From positions 1 through 42,664 of the IMG/VR virus record IMGVR_UViG_3300025120_000143: a stretch of 42,664 nt of DNA. One strand, given 5' to 3'. Every line of letters begins with the position of its first letter. Position 1 is the stretch's first letter. The position numbers and the translations under genes are program-made. The stretch is from a virus. The notes below the pieces were generated by a model. The model had not been told where the DNA came from and ran no database searches. It worked only from the letters and a program-made list of their open reading frames with translations. This document shows, piece by piece, positions 7,019-16,900 of this stretch.

Positions 7019-8620
7019 TTACTTAACTCCTATTACACATTCAGTTAGTTCTGTTATACTGCTATATTTAGTCTTCAGCAGTCTACCCAGCACAGTAAAC
7101 GCTGAGCAATTTTCTAATTCGACTACCTTTGCCTCACCATTTCCTGCTGATACTATACGTTGACCTGCATGTCCTGTTCCTTGTAATTTGACTCTTACTC
7201 TTCCTTTAAGAGCAACCATTGGATGTGAATCATCGTTGCCTGCATCTCTATTCATTAAAAACGCTGGTTTTTCAGATACTACTCCAAAAACTCTTGTAGA
7301 ATTTTCACTATCACAAATTGTTATCTCTTTTGCACCACCTAGTTCTACAACGTCTCCTACCTCCATAGGTACATCTGCTTCGTATCGTTCTGCTAAGTCA
7401 GCGTATTGGGCTGATGTAGATGTTGCGTGTACAACATTTGCTCTTAAATCCACCAATGTTGGTGCTGATAATTCAGTGCCTCCACCTGATTTGAATGCTG
7501 TCCAGGCGCCTCCTGCATTTCCAAAAGTAGTTGTTCCGTCATCTGCAAATGATTCGTCCCATACCCAGTATAAATCTTGTTCAGTGGCAGAAGATGTTGC
7601 TCCTCTGTTGGCTTTAATTCCTGTAAAAGTAGGCATACTAGATGCCGCTGAAATATTTCTGTTAAGTTCTATGATGTTATCTTCTACTGAAAGAGTTGTT
7701 GTGTTTACAATTGTTTGTGTGCCTTCCACATCTAAATTGCCAACTCGTAAATTTTCTATTCTACCAGTTGATCCTTTTATTCTTAGTGCTTCTGTTGTGG
7801 TTCCACCATCGTTTACTGTAAAAATAATATCTTTGTCTTGAGTAGTTTGTGCTATTGTAAAGTCATCTGAGCTGAGAGTCATTCTTACATCTGATCCTAT
7901 ACCCAGTGTCAAACCACCATCATTTAATACACCTAAAGTGCCTGAAGTAGTATCATTGGCATTGGATCTTAAGTAGTTTGCCGCGGCAATTCCACCTAAT
8001 GCATCTGAATTTGTTACGGTGCCTGTCAATTTGTTGTCTGCAATTGCAGTTGACATGGTTATACCTTTGCTTATTGTAGAAAATCCTGAAATAGAAGTGC
8101 CTGGTGTAAATGCATCTGCACTTACAATTGCAACGTTAGTATCATTAGTCACAAGTCTTAAAATAGATTTTTCTACACCAACATTGTCTTCTATTGCTTC
8201 TGAAACAACCTGTGTTACTCCTGATCCAGAAACTGACGTTGGTCCTATCAAAGTCCATGATGTTCCACCGTAAACATACAATTGGTTGTTTAGTGTGTCA
8301 TACCATGTGTCACCTGTTACAGCATTTGTGGGCTGACTAGTTGAATTAGTTGAACTGCCTACTGGTTTAAATTTTGTTCCTGTGTAGACATTAAGTTGAT
8401 TGTTAAGTGAATCGTACCAAATTTGTCCTTTTATTTTATTTGCTGGTTCAGATGTGTTTGCAAAGTTTTCTAAAATTTTAACAAAGTTTTCGTTTAATCT
8501 TTCACCAAATCCTGCATAACCTTTTCCAATTAACGTAATGTCCAAAGTAGTGGTATCAATTGTACCATCTGCTAGTACTTTTAATACTGTTCCTACTGTG
8601 TTGTTAATTGTGTATGACAT
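7019..8620 (-). CDS. Tail fibre-like structural protein, paralogue 1
   Basis: A 533-aa protein sharing its first ~110 residues with two genes upstream (10246 and 11722). Shared marks are a YTIN start, a GK-Y-G-GE stretch, NFVKILENFANTS-like text, WYD..NNQL..Y.GT repeats and a FKP motif. This block is probably a virion-attachment domain. The middle has beta-rich repeats, including AAANYLRSNANDTT, also in paralogue 3. The C-terminal ~130 residues (from YADLAERYEADV, with VFGVVSEKPAFLMN and ALKGRVRVK) resemble the peptidase-G2-like intramolecular chaperone domain of phage fibres, which is self-cleaved in some phages. It overlaps nothing and follows the 58-aa gene. Receptor binding is inferred. 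Confidence 0.65.
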   Translation of the reverse strand: MSYTINNTVGTVLKVLADGTIDTTTLDITLIGKGYAGFGERLNENFVKILENFANTSEPANKIKGQIWYDSLNNQLNVYTGTKFKPVGSSTNSTSQPTNAVTGDTWYDTLNNQLYVYGGTSWTLIGPTSVSGSGVTQVVSEAIEDNVGVEKSILRLVTNDTNVAIVSADAFTPGTSISGFSTISKGITMSTAIADNKLTGTVTNSDALGGIAAANYLRSNANDTTSGTLGVLNDGGLTLGIGSDVRMTLSSDDFTIAQTTQDKDIIFTVNDGGTTTEALRIKGSTGRIENLRVGNLDVEGTQTIVNTTTLSVEDNIIELNRNISAASSMPTFTGIKANRGATSSATEQDLYWVWDESFADDGTTTFGNAGGAWTAFKSGGGTELSAPTLVDLRANVVHATSTSAQYADLAERYEADVPMEVGDVVELGGAKEITICDSENSTRVFGVVSEKPAFLMNRDAGNDDSHPMVALKGRVRVKLQGTGHAGQRIVSAGNGEAKVVELENCSAFTVLGRLLKTKYSSITELTECVIGVK

Positions 8621-8622
8621 GC

Positions 8623-8799
8623 TTAATTTGATCCGTTGTCTCTAACAAAAGTCAAAAACGATACATCTCCCAATAGTTTTATCAAAATAGTGGCTGTTTC
8701 CGGAGTCAAAACTGCATCAATTTTAGCAATTTCTTCCTCGGTCAACACACTTTGATAATTGTTGTTAATGTAATCACTTACTTCTTGTTTAGTTGCCAT
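8623..8799 (-). CDS. Small hypothetical protein, 58 aa
   Basis: A short frame starting MATKQEVSDYINNNYQ and ending FVRDNGSN, in the otherwise empty 210-base gap between two fibre genes. The start has a GGAGA ribosome site seven bases upstream and the stop is two bases before the next ATG, which fits a real gene in this packed operon. The protein is acidic and mainly helical: a first helix of about 15 residues, then TEEEIAKIDAVLT and a hydrophobic ATILIKLLGDVSFLTFV stretch, too polar overall to be a confident membrane segment. A small fibre-assembly chaperone would suit the location, but that is inference only. Confidence 0.65.
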   Translation of the reverse strand: MATKQEVSDYINNNYQSVLTEEEIAKIDAVLTPETATILIKLLGDVSFLTFVRDNGSN

Positions 8800-8829
8800 T
8801 TTGTTTCTCCATATATAATTATCCGTTTA

Positions 8830-10239
8830 TTAGTTTATTTCAGGATCATAAACCTCTAACCATTCACCAAATTTGTGTTCAACAAATGGTCTTACAGTTA
8901 ATCCTACCACAAAACAGAAGGATTCGCCTATCCATCTTGTGAATTTTCCTAAAATATCTCCCTTGGATCGTTTGCCCATTTGGTATGCTAGTTCATTTGC
9001 TCTTGCTTGAGCAAGTACCTTTATAACATCAATGACTAGTCCGCCAAACCATGATTTTGTTTCAGTTGAATTTTGCATGTACTGTACCAAAGGTATGGCC
9101 CAAAACCAATAGCCAATCTTGGTTGTTCTGTTCAAGTGTTGTATTGAAAATTCTGTATCTACTTGCAGATCTTGTAATGAGAATAGGCCTTTGTTTTGTA
9201 ACCATGTACAGATTACTCTACCTCCGCCTCCACCGCCACCTGATCCAGGCGTTCCAGATGATGAACCTCCTGCACTGTCACCAAAACCTGCCGCAGTTGA
9301 TGTAAAATCTATACCTGAATTAAAAATTGGTTTCCAATTGCCGTCAAATTTAAAATATGCCCCTGAAACTTTTTTCCATCTGTCACTTATTTTAGCGTAT
9401 ATCGCATTAACACGTTTCCATGCACCGCCAGTTTTAACAAAAGCGTCAGGACTGATTGTGAAAATTATTACTGCTAATCCGTTGCCGCCCGATTGTTGTA
9501 CACTTCCACCTCTGCCAACACCTGATTGATATCTTGAGTCTCCTGTACCTCCTGGTGTCTGCCCGGAACTTGTTGCAGATGATCCACTGCTTGGAACTAA
9601 ATTACTGCCTGAATGTCCTCCTGCACCACCTGTATCTCCAGAGCCTCCTGAACCTCCTTTACCGCCAGAGTCTCCTCCACCGCCGGCTCCACCACCTCCA
9701 CCGTCTCCTGAGTGATTGGCTCCATTTTCCCCTAAAGTTGGGGGTGAGTTTGTTGTTGCTGAATTTGAATTGATACCTGCTGAACCTCGACCGTCTCTAC
9801 CGTCTGAACCTCCAGCACCACCTCCACCGGCAATGGCAATTTCTGCTCCGTCTATTGTAATAACTGTGGCACCGCCTCCGCCACCACCTGCACCTGATGC
9901 ACCACGTGGACCTGCTGACCCACCTCGACCACCTGAATAACCTGTTAAACTTTTTCCGTTGGCTCCACCTGCGGCTCCTCCAGCGTGTGTGGTACCACCT
10001 GCACCACCGCCACCTACTGCTACTCTCATAGTTTTGTTAGCATATGCTACAAGTGAAAATGATGTTTTTGAAACGTGCTGACTTCCTGCTCCAACTTGTC
10101 CAGGTCCGGCTTGGTCGCCACCACCGCCACCACCGCCACCGCCCCATAGATAAAGATCCATAGAAGTTGTGCCTGCAGGAATTGTTAATGCCTGAGTTGT
10201 TCCTGAGTATATAAATGTTTTAGTTTCGGTAGTTGCCAT
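8830..10239 (-). CDS. Glycine-rich tail fibre/adhesin-like protein
   Basis: A 469-aa protein. Residues 1-32 form a short strand-rich start (ETKTFIYSGTTQALTIPAGT). About 33-265 are extremely glycine-rich, with GGGG runs separated by short sequences, and a second glycine run lies near 325-345. Such regions resemble the polyglycine-II sandwich of phage tip adhesins of the T4-like gp38/S16 kind, where loops set host specificity. The C-terminal ~120 residues (from VICTWLQNKGLF to EVYDPEIN) form a distinct hydrophobic, Trp-rich helical domain, with a W-x-x-PLV-Y-x-stretch and RANELAYQMGKR. It lies among the fibre paralogues in the late operon, so receptor binding is likely but inferred. Confidence 0.65.
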   Translation of the reverse strand: MATTETKTFIYSGTTQALTIPAGTTSMDLYLWGGGGGGGGGDQAGPGQVGAGSQHVSKTSFSLVAYANKTMRVAVGGGGAGGTTHAGGAAGGANGKSLTGYSGGRGGSAGPRGASGAGGGGGGATVITIDGAEIAIAGGGGAGGSDGRDGRGSAGINSNSATTNSPPTLGENGANHSGDGGGGGAGGGGDSGGKGGSGGSGDTGGAGGHSGSNLVPSSGSSATSSGQTPGGTGDSRYQSGVGRGGSVQQSGGNGLAVIIFTISPDAFVKTGGAWKRVNAIYAKISDRWKKVSGAYFKFDGNWKPIFNSGIDFTSTAAGFGDSAGGSSSGTPGSGGGGGGGRVICTWLQNKGLFSLQDLQVDTEFSIQHLNRTTKIGYWFWAIPLVQYMQNSTETKSWFGGLVIDVIKVLAQARANELAYQMGKRSKGDILGKFTRWIGESFCFVVGLTVRPFVEHKFGEWLEVYDPEIN

Positions 10240-10245
10240 TTGGGA

Positions 10246-11712
10246 TTATGCCTCCCTTACGAACCAAAGATCTCCGTTGCTACCTTGACCGCTAGTAGGT
10301 GCTGAAGTCTCAACGTACCTGTTACCTGCTATGCTGTTGCTACTGTCATCACTTATGACTGAACCGCCCCATAGTTTCAGTGACTTTTGCACCTGTCCTA
10401 TGCTTGGCACAGTCTTTGTAGATGCCGACGTTGACGATGTGATGTCAGATCCAACTGCGACCAATGTCACCGAATCCATTGTCAGTCCACCTGCCGATGA
10501 TGCCTTAAGCACTTTGCTGTGGTTTGCACCACCATCGTCTGTTGCATCTGCTAATCTTATAACTTGTGAAAATGATCCTGTAACACCTGCACTCCAAAAA
10601 CTTTCAGAGGTATCCCAAAAAATTCTTGCTTCTCCGGATGCCTTTTCAACAATAAGTCCACCATCTACATCAGATGCGTTTCCTTCGTTGACTCCTATGA
10701 ACGCATCAACATAAGTTGAAACATCAACAGATGATTTGTCATATGATCCTGTAATTGTAAGATTTCCTGTAATTGTTGTATTACCTGTTAGTGTGATATT
10801 TCCTGTAGTACCAGTAAATGCTAAAGGTATTTTAGTTGTGCCACCGTCATTGATAGTAAAACTTAAATTTTTGTCCTGCCTAGTCTGTGCTACTGTGACG
10901 TCACCCGAACTTGCAGTTATTGATAATTCTTGCTCATCTCCAACAATCAATCCAGCATCTGCATCAATTGTCAATGCTCCTGTTGTTGTGTCTGCGGCGT
11001 CTGCTCTTAAAAAATTACCTCCAGCAATCACTGTGGCTGAAGTGTTTGTATTGCCACTTACATCTACAGCAGATGCTTGACTTGAATTACCTGAGAAAGA
11101 AGCACTCAATGAACTATTAAGTGTAATACCCGAAGCGACTGTTGCAAAGCCGTTTGTTTTTATTGCTGTGGATGCATCTGGTGTGTTTGCATCTGGAGTA
11201 AACGCTTCTTTTGATAAAATAGCAACTCTAACGTTGCCCACAAACATTGACGCAATAACCTTGTTGACACTAGAAGCAGTAACAGTTTCTATTTTCCAAC
11301 CTGAAAGTGTTTGACCTTTAGTGTAAACTGGCCCTACTAATTGAAATGCAGATTGTGTGCCTGAATAAACATACAACTGATCATCATCTGTGTCTAACCA
11401 TAAATCACCTGCTGATGGTGCTGTTGGTGCTGAAGATTGTGCCCTTGAACCTCCAGTTGGTTTAAACGAGGTACCGTCATAAACTTTTAATTGACTGGCT
11501 GTTTTGTCATACCAAAGTTCACCTTCTAAAGGCGCTGTTGGCGCTGACGTACTTGCTGAATGTTCTAATAATTTAATTAAGTTTTCTTGTAATAATTCGC
11601 CCCAACCAGAATAACTTTTACCAAACAGAGTCAAAGATGTAGTATTGTCAATTGTACCATCTGTGATAGTAGTTACTGTTGCTCCGTCTGTTTTATTGAT
11701 TGTGTATGGCAT
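10246..11712 (-). CDS. Tail fibre-like structural protein, paralogue 2
   Basis: A 488-aa protein with the same ~110-residue N-terminal module as its neighbours (YTINKTDG, then TLFGKSYSGWGE, LWYD, FKPTGG). The central part is repetitive and Thr/Ser/Gly-rich, with NITLTGNTTITGNLTITGS beta-helix-like repeats near residues 305-325. Unlike paralogues 1 and 3 it lacks the peptidase-G2-like C-terminus and ends with a different tail (DLWFVREA). It is therefore a mosaic relative: common anchor, different distal part. It sits six bases from the glycine-rich gene and nine bases from paralogue 3. A fibre or short-spike role is inferred. Confidence 0.65.
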   Translation of the reverse strand: MPYTINKTDGATVTTITDGTIDNTTSLTLFGKSYSGWGELLQENLIKLLEHSASTSAPTAPLEGELWYDKTASQLKVYDGTSFKPTGGSRAQSSAPTAPSAGDLWLDTDDDQLYVYSGTQSAFQLVGPVYTKGQTLSGWKIETVTASSVNKVIASMFVGNVRVAILSKEAFTPDANTPDASTAIKTNGFATVASGITLNSSLSASFSGNSSQASAVDVSGNTNTSATVIAGGNFLRADAADTTTGALTIDADAGLIVGDEQELSITASSGDVTVAQTRQDKNLSFTINDGGTTKIPLAFTGTTGNITLTGNTTITGNLTITGSYDKSSVDVSTYVDAFIGVNEGNASDVDGGLIVEKASGEARIFWDTSESFWSAGVTGSFSQVIRLADATDDGGANHSKVLKASSAGGLTMDSVTLVAVGSDITSSTSASTKTVPSIGQVQKSLKLWGGSVISDDSSNSIAGNRYVETSAPTSGQGSNGDLWFVREA

Positions 11713-11721
11713 TTTCTATAT

Positions 11722-13212
11722 TTAACACCTTCCCACTACAATATCGATCGTGCCTATTTCTTCCGAACTGTAGTCTTCTAATGCTTTTCCTATAATTGTT
11801 CCTGGGGTTGGGTCAGATATTTTTTTAGCCACCCCTGGAAAATTATTATGTGTTGCTAACATATCACCTTTTGTGATGTATCCTACAACTTTACATTTTA
11901 CTTTTCCTAAAAGTGCAACTGGCAATCCGTTGGCTTTTGAATTCATTAAGTATGCTGGATTTTCACTTATAACTCCTGCTACTCGTGTGTCGTTGCCTCC
12001 ATTGCATTGTGTAATTTCTTTTTCTCCGCCAAACACTACAACAGTACCAGCGTCATATTTGCCGTCTGATTCATATACCTCTGCCAAGTCAGCGTATTGT
12101 GCTGAAGTTGCTTTGGCGTAAACTACATTGTATCCTAATGAAGCACTACCAATATTATATGTAGTATTTGATACAGGCAGTATGTTAAAACTGTTTAAGT
12201 TTCCACTCATTGTCAAGGTACTAAATGCACTTGTCCCTGAACTTGTTACATTACCTGTAACGTTCCCTGTAAGTGCTCCTGCAAAAGTTGTTGCTGTTGC
12301 TGTGCCTACTACTTGTAATTTTGTTGAAGGAGTTGTAGTACCTATTCCAATTCTTGCTTCACCTCCATCGATTGTCATTACAGTTGTGGTTGTGCCACCA
12401 TCATTTACTTTAAATGTAATATCTGAATTTGAAATAACATTTGAAACAATTGCACCTGTGCCGTCAACAGTGATACTTAGATCACTATCAGCGCCTACTG
12501 TCAATCCTGAGTCATTGACAATACCTAAAGTGCCAGTGGTTGTGTCATTGGCATTTGATCTTAGATAGTTTGCCGCGGCAACTCCGCCAAGTTTGTCTGC
12601 ATCTGTAGCGTTACCTGCAAATTTTAAATCTGAAATTGCTGTTGAAAGAGTTATACCTTTTGTAATTGATGCAAATCCAGAGATTGATGATTTTGGAGTA
12701 AAACTATCTTCTGAAATTATTGCTATTAGATTTCCATCGTTGTACCAATATGTTACATTTTGTGTTGTATCTGTTGAATCAGCAATGGCGGTATAAACAA
12801 ATCCGTTTAATGTTCCAGTTGAAGAAGGTGGACCAACTAATACGTTAGATGTTCCATTATAAAAATATAATTGTTGAGTGTCAGAATCAATCCAAAGATC
12901 TCCAGTGACTTGTCCTGTAGGTTGATCAGCCTGATATTCAGCACCACTGACAGGTTTAAATGAACCGTCATATATTTTTAGTTTACTGTTTGTTTCATCG
13001 TACCACAATTGTCCTTTAATTGGTTTTGATGGAGCAGATGTATTAGAAAAGTTTTCTAAAATAGCCAAAAAGTTTTCGTTGATTACTTCGCCATATCCGT
13101 CATACCCTTTACCTACAAACGAAAGATCAGTTTGGGTGTTAAGTACAGAATCCTGTACAGTGTACGCATTTGGACTTGCTGAACTGTTAGTTTTGTTTAC
13201 TGTGTATGCCAT
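11722..13212 (-). CDS. Tail fibre-like structural protein, paralogue 3
   Basis: A 496-aa protein with the shared N-terminal module (YTVNKTNSS, SFVGKGYDGYGE, QLWYDETNSK, FKPVSG). The middle carries AAANYLRSNANDTTTGTLG, nearly the same as in paralogue 1, and later short beta repeats (TGNVTGNVTSSG). The C-terminus has the same peptidase-G2-like block as paralogue 1 (YADLAEVYESDG, TRVAGVISENPAYLMN, ALLGKVKCKVVG), so these two share both ends while their central sequences differ. It lies three bases after the 236-aa gene. Probably a trimeric fibre protein with a C-terminal folding or self-processing domain; whether cleavage occurs is unknown. Confidence 0.65.
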   Translation of the reverse strand: MAYTVNKTNSSASPNAYTVQDSVLNTQTDLSFVGKGYDGYGEVINENFLAILENFSNTSAPSKPIKGQLWYDETNSKLKIYDGSFKPVSGAEYQADQPTGQVTGDLWIDSDTQQLYFYNGTSNVLVGPPSSTGTLNGFVYTAIADSTDTTQNVTYWYNDGNLIAIISEDSFTPKSSISGFASITKGITLSTAISDLKFAGNATDADKLGGVAAANYLRSNANDTTTGTLGIVNDSGLTVGADSDLSITVDGTGAIVSNVISNSDITFKVNDGGTTTTVMTIDGGEARIGIGTTTPSTKLQVVGTATATTFAGALTGNVTGNVTSSGTSAFSTLTMSGNLNSFNILPVSNTTYNIGSASLGYNVVYAKATSAQYADLAEVYESDGKYDAGTVVVFGGEKEITQCNGGNDTRVAGVISENPAYLMNSKANGLPVALLGKVKCKVVGYITKGDMLATHNNFPGVAKKISDPTPGTIIGKALEDYSSEEIGTIDIVVGRC

Positions 13213-13215
13213 TCA

Positions 13216-13926
13216 TTAACTCGTTACTGTTGTTCCTGTTATGGGTGTATCATTATACGATGTTAAACTTTGTATTCTTAAAGTATAATCAATCTGTATT
13301 AATCTGTTCAAACTTTTTTGCACAGGGTGGAATATAACGTGTGTCAACAGTTTATTAGTTGATCCGTTTTCAGTGCCTTCCCATGACTTTAATCCAAGTT
13401 CATCAAAAACATAGTCTCCATCAAATTTTGTTGTATTATCAAATGCCTGTTGACCTGTTGGTTCTCCATAATCTAAAGTACATGTTACAACTATGTCGGT
13501 GTACTTGTTTCCAGCAGTGTGTCTTACTTCCATTTTGTTACGTGATGTGTCTTTGTTAGTTGATGAGCTATCATCTACAACTTTATAATACGTTTGATTA
13601 TACAAGGTAGCATTAGTGCCTGTTGAGTTTGGTGTCAAATATGTGATTACTCCTGTGGTGTCAACTGTTGTTCCACCATTACCAAAAGCCATTTCATGTA
13701 CAAAACCTGTTGTTTTGTTTGCTAACGAATTGGCTAACGCTGTACTCATATTCTCATAGTGTATAGCATTTCTTTTATCTACAATCACTTCACCTGTTTC
13801 TGGATCCCAGATTTTGATGTGTCCTTGCATCATAACGCCTGACTTGTCATCAGGTTTTTTATTAGAATTTTCTTGCTTATTTTCTGTTTCTTCTTGTTGC
13901 ATCATGTTGTATTTATTCTGGTGCAT
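13216..13926 (-). CDS. Virion structural protein, 236 aa
   Basis: A conserved-looking structural protein of marine T4-like myoviruses. After a charged, Gln/Asn-rich N-terminal tail (1-30), it has [20 protein letters not shown] and NAIHYENMS (about 33-65), then a beta-rich body and YTLRIQSL near the end. The ATG at 13926 is supported by AGGAGA eight bases upstream, in spite of a 14-base overlap with the giant gene; an internal MM (13905) would be the alternative. Its place between the giant baseplate-associated gene and the fibres suggests a connector or fibre-base protein. No enzymatic motif is seen; the role is inferred from position. Confidence 0.6.
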   Translation of the reverse strand: MHQNKYNMMQQEETENKQENSNKKPDDKSGVMMQGHIKIWDPETGEVIVDKRNAIHYENMSTALANSLANKTTGFVHEMAFGNGGTTVDTTGVITYLTPNSTGTNATLYNQTYYKVVDDSSSTNKDTSRNKMEVRHTAGNKYTDIVVTCTLDYGEPTGQQAFDNTTKFDGDYVFDELGLKSWEGTENGSTNKLLTHVIFHPVQKSLNRLIQIDYTLRIQSLTSYNDTPITGTTVTS

Positions 13927-16900
13927 TTGTTGGTTCTCCTGCTATGAATTTAGCCTGCGATGTAGTTGACCTTTGTAGTCCTTTTCCATCACCTGCTGTT
14001 GACGATCCTGCTGTGTACCATGTATTACCACGTTTTTCTACAATTTTTATTTGTGTACCACTAGCCGGAGCCGTTGTTAATGTTACATTAGCAGTACTCC
14101 CATCAACTGCATAATTTACTGTGCTTCCATCTTCGCTTGTGAGCAACAATCGTTGGCCACCAATGAATATGTCTAACCCACTAGCGGAAGATGAAGCATA
14201 TGTAGTAGCGAAACTGACACTTGAACCATCACCAGTATAGGTTTTGGTTGTTATAGTATCAGCATAAGGCACAGTCTGTTGTCCACCTGCGTCCACTACT
14301 GATGCGCCGGCGGAGTGTGCCTTAATTCCTGTTCCAAGAGTACCTCGTCTTAATTGACCTAGAGTGGTACCTGTTTTGGTAAAATATTCAATTCTTTCTT
14401 TGTCTATAAAAATTACACCTGGTTGATTGTTACTAGCATTTGGTTCTGTTAACACCGTGCCATCTGTAACAGTAATTGTTGTGTCATCTACTGCCAATGC
14501 CACGTCAAGTGTAGTTGTATTTGTTGAACTGATTCTTTTGTAAAAAGTTCTGTTCAACATGTCTTTAAAAATTCTAAATCCTGTTGCGTTAGTTGCAGAC
14601 TCCACTGCGAAATACATGACATCTATTCTATCAGAACTTGATAAAGTGATTCCTGATATTGTAATCTTGTTTCCAACTAATATAAAATCATAACCTTGAA
14701 CAAGTGATCTAGTGCCATTTAAGGTAACAAAAACATAGTCACTATTTAAAGGTTCGTTGTACAAGAATAATTCACCTGATGGTCTGCCTTCAAGAACTTC
14801 TCTTCTCTGCTTCATACCAAGTGCATTGTTAAATGTTGTTGCTCTAATTCTATCTCCAGCACTTAAAGTTATTCCATCACTACTAATTTGTGTAAGGTCT
14901 AAAACTATGTCGTTGCCTACCATTGTGTAATGCTTGTCAATTAATGTTGTTATTGCAATTACATCTGCAGATTCTGGTACGTTTACAAAATCTATTTTTT
15001 GTCCTGATATGTCTACTGTGTAGTCAGTGCTAAGTGTTTGTTTAATTCCATTTTTATACACTTCAATTTGACTTGCTGACGTTATTGTTTTAGATGGGTC
15101 AACAGTTGAACCATCTGACAGTCCAGTTAGAATTCCATAATTGTAAGTTGATCCATCAGCACTATAATAAGTGTTGTCTGGTCCTCGTAAAATCGTTCCA
15201 TTAACTTCTAAAATTGTAAGTCCTGCAAATGGACCAATTGCTCCTGGAGGAAAATCTAAAGTGTAAGTGGTAGTTGAGGTACTATAACTTATATCCTCTG
15301 ATCTAATTTGTGCAAACGCTCTAGTTGAAGGATCTTGATTGAAACCAGCAACTTGAACTGCTTTGCCTGCTCCTGGCGCAGTGTTGAATGTAATTGTTAT
15401 TGCTTTGTTAGATTCTGTTGTAGTAAAGTCTGTTGTAGGCACTCCATCAACTGTTACATAAAGTTGTGGCAATGCACTGTCTAATTGATAAGTGTCTCTT
15501 GCTCCTGTTGTGTAAGCCGCTGTGCTTCCATCACCTGTGAAACTGTTTAATAACACATAGTTGTTTCCTGATACTGCAAAACTTTTAATGTTAACTACTG
15601 ATCCATTCGAAGGTGCATTTGTAAATGTTATTGTTTTAGCCGCTACGTCAACTGTATAATTTACTGTGCTGTCTGATGCCAACGCATTTTGTTGCACTCC
15701 ATCTAGAGAAACCATCACACCTGCTTGTGTGCCTGGTTGTTGACCAATTGCAAAACGTACAGTGCTACTGTCTCCAAGATAAGATTTGTTTACAATAAAA
15801 GGTACACCTGATTCAGGTGATGTATAAACCTTAATGTCAAGTGTGTCAAATATTTGTCCAGGCACTTGCTCCTGCGGTGCATGAGTAGATGTGGCTGAGA
15901 TAAACTCGTCACCGTCTGTGATTATGTCTCCTGGTGAAATTCCAACTGCTGAACTAAAAAGTCCTCCAGTTAAAAGTGTGTCTAGTGTTCTGTCATCTGT
16001 AGGTGTTAAAACTTTATCATCGTCAAAAAGTATTAATTCAACTTTTACAGTATTACCTGGTGCACTTGCAAAGGTAAATGTTGTTGTTGATCCGTCTCCT
16101 CTGAATACGTCTGCTGTCTGTCTTACGCCTGCAAAATACACAGTGTAAACTTCAGTTGCTAGAGGCGCTGTTGTAAAAGTATAACTAGCAGTTGATCCGT
16201 CACCATAAAAAACTTTTGTTTTGGAAGAACCATATGTGTCCCATCCAACATCATTCCATAAGGATCTATCCCAACCTTGACTTTCTTTAAACAATAATCC
16301 TGTGACCATTACTCCACCGTAATCTACACCATCAATAAGTTGTGTCAAATCAATACCTGGCATGCCAGAATCAGGTGTGTACATACCTAGTGTTCTGGAA
16401 GATGCTGTTAAGAAAGTTTCGTCTCCTTTTAATTTTTGTAGATTTGCTAGTCCTGCTTTAAAATTTGTTGTAGACGTGTATGCATCAGTTGCTCTGTATA
16501 GTTCATTTTCATATCTTATTAATGCACCATAAGCATACGCAGTATTTTTTGTCCATTCGAAGACAGTGGCTTTGGAATCTATTCTGTCAAACTTCAATGT
16601 GACATCTATATCTCTTACAAGATCATTGTCCAAATTGGCATATGCTTTTGCAACGTCCGATGGTGTATTGCCTCCGGAACCACCACCTGAAAACACAATT
16701 GTTGGTGTTGTTGTATAACCTACACCTTTTGTTAATAGAGTAATCCTTGTTACACTGCCACTTTGTATTAATGCTGTAGCAGTTGCCTGTGTTGTTGCTC
16801 CTCCACCTGTGAATGTCACAGTAGGTGCAGTAATATAACCTGTACCTCCAGAATTTAATGTTACAGACGCTACAGATTTTTTATATGACTCATTCCAATT

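Noticed and set aside
8800-8829. Possible promoter in the 30-base gap before the 58-aa gene (TATATA-like bases)
   Set aside because: No matching -35, and no late consensus; the gap mainly holds the ribosome site.
9119-9529. Plus-strand open frames rich in Pro across the glycine-rich gene
   Set aside because: They are the reverse complement of the GGN glycine codons (CCN on the other strand), with no ribosome site or motif; they are shadows of the minus-strand gene.
11713-11721. TTAAATATAG between fibre paralogues 2 and 3 as a late promoter
   Set aside because: It matches TATAAATA too poorly, and the nine-base gap is too short for a start and leader.
13910-13917. AATAAATA late-box-like sequence on the minus strand inside the overlap of the giant and 236-aa genes
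   Set aside because: It lies within the coding region after a well-supported start at 13926, and a transcript from it would begin at or inside the gene. Such boxes are expected by chance in AT-rich DNA.
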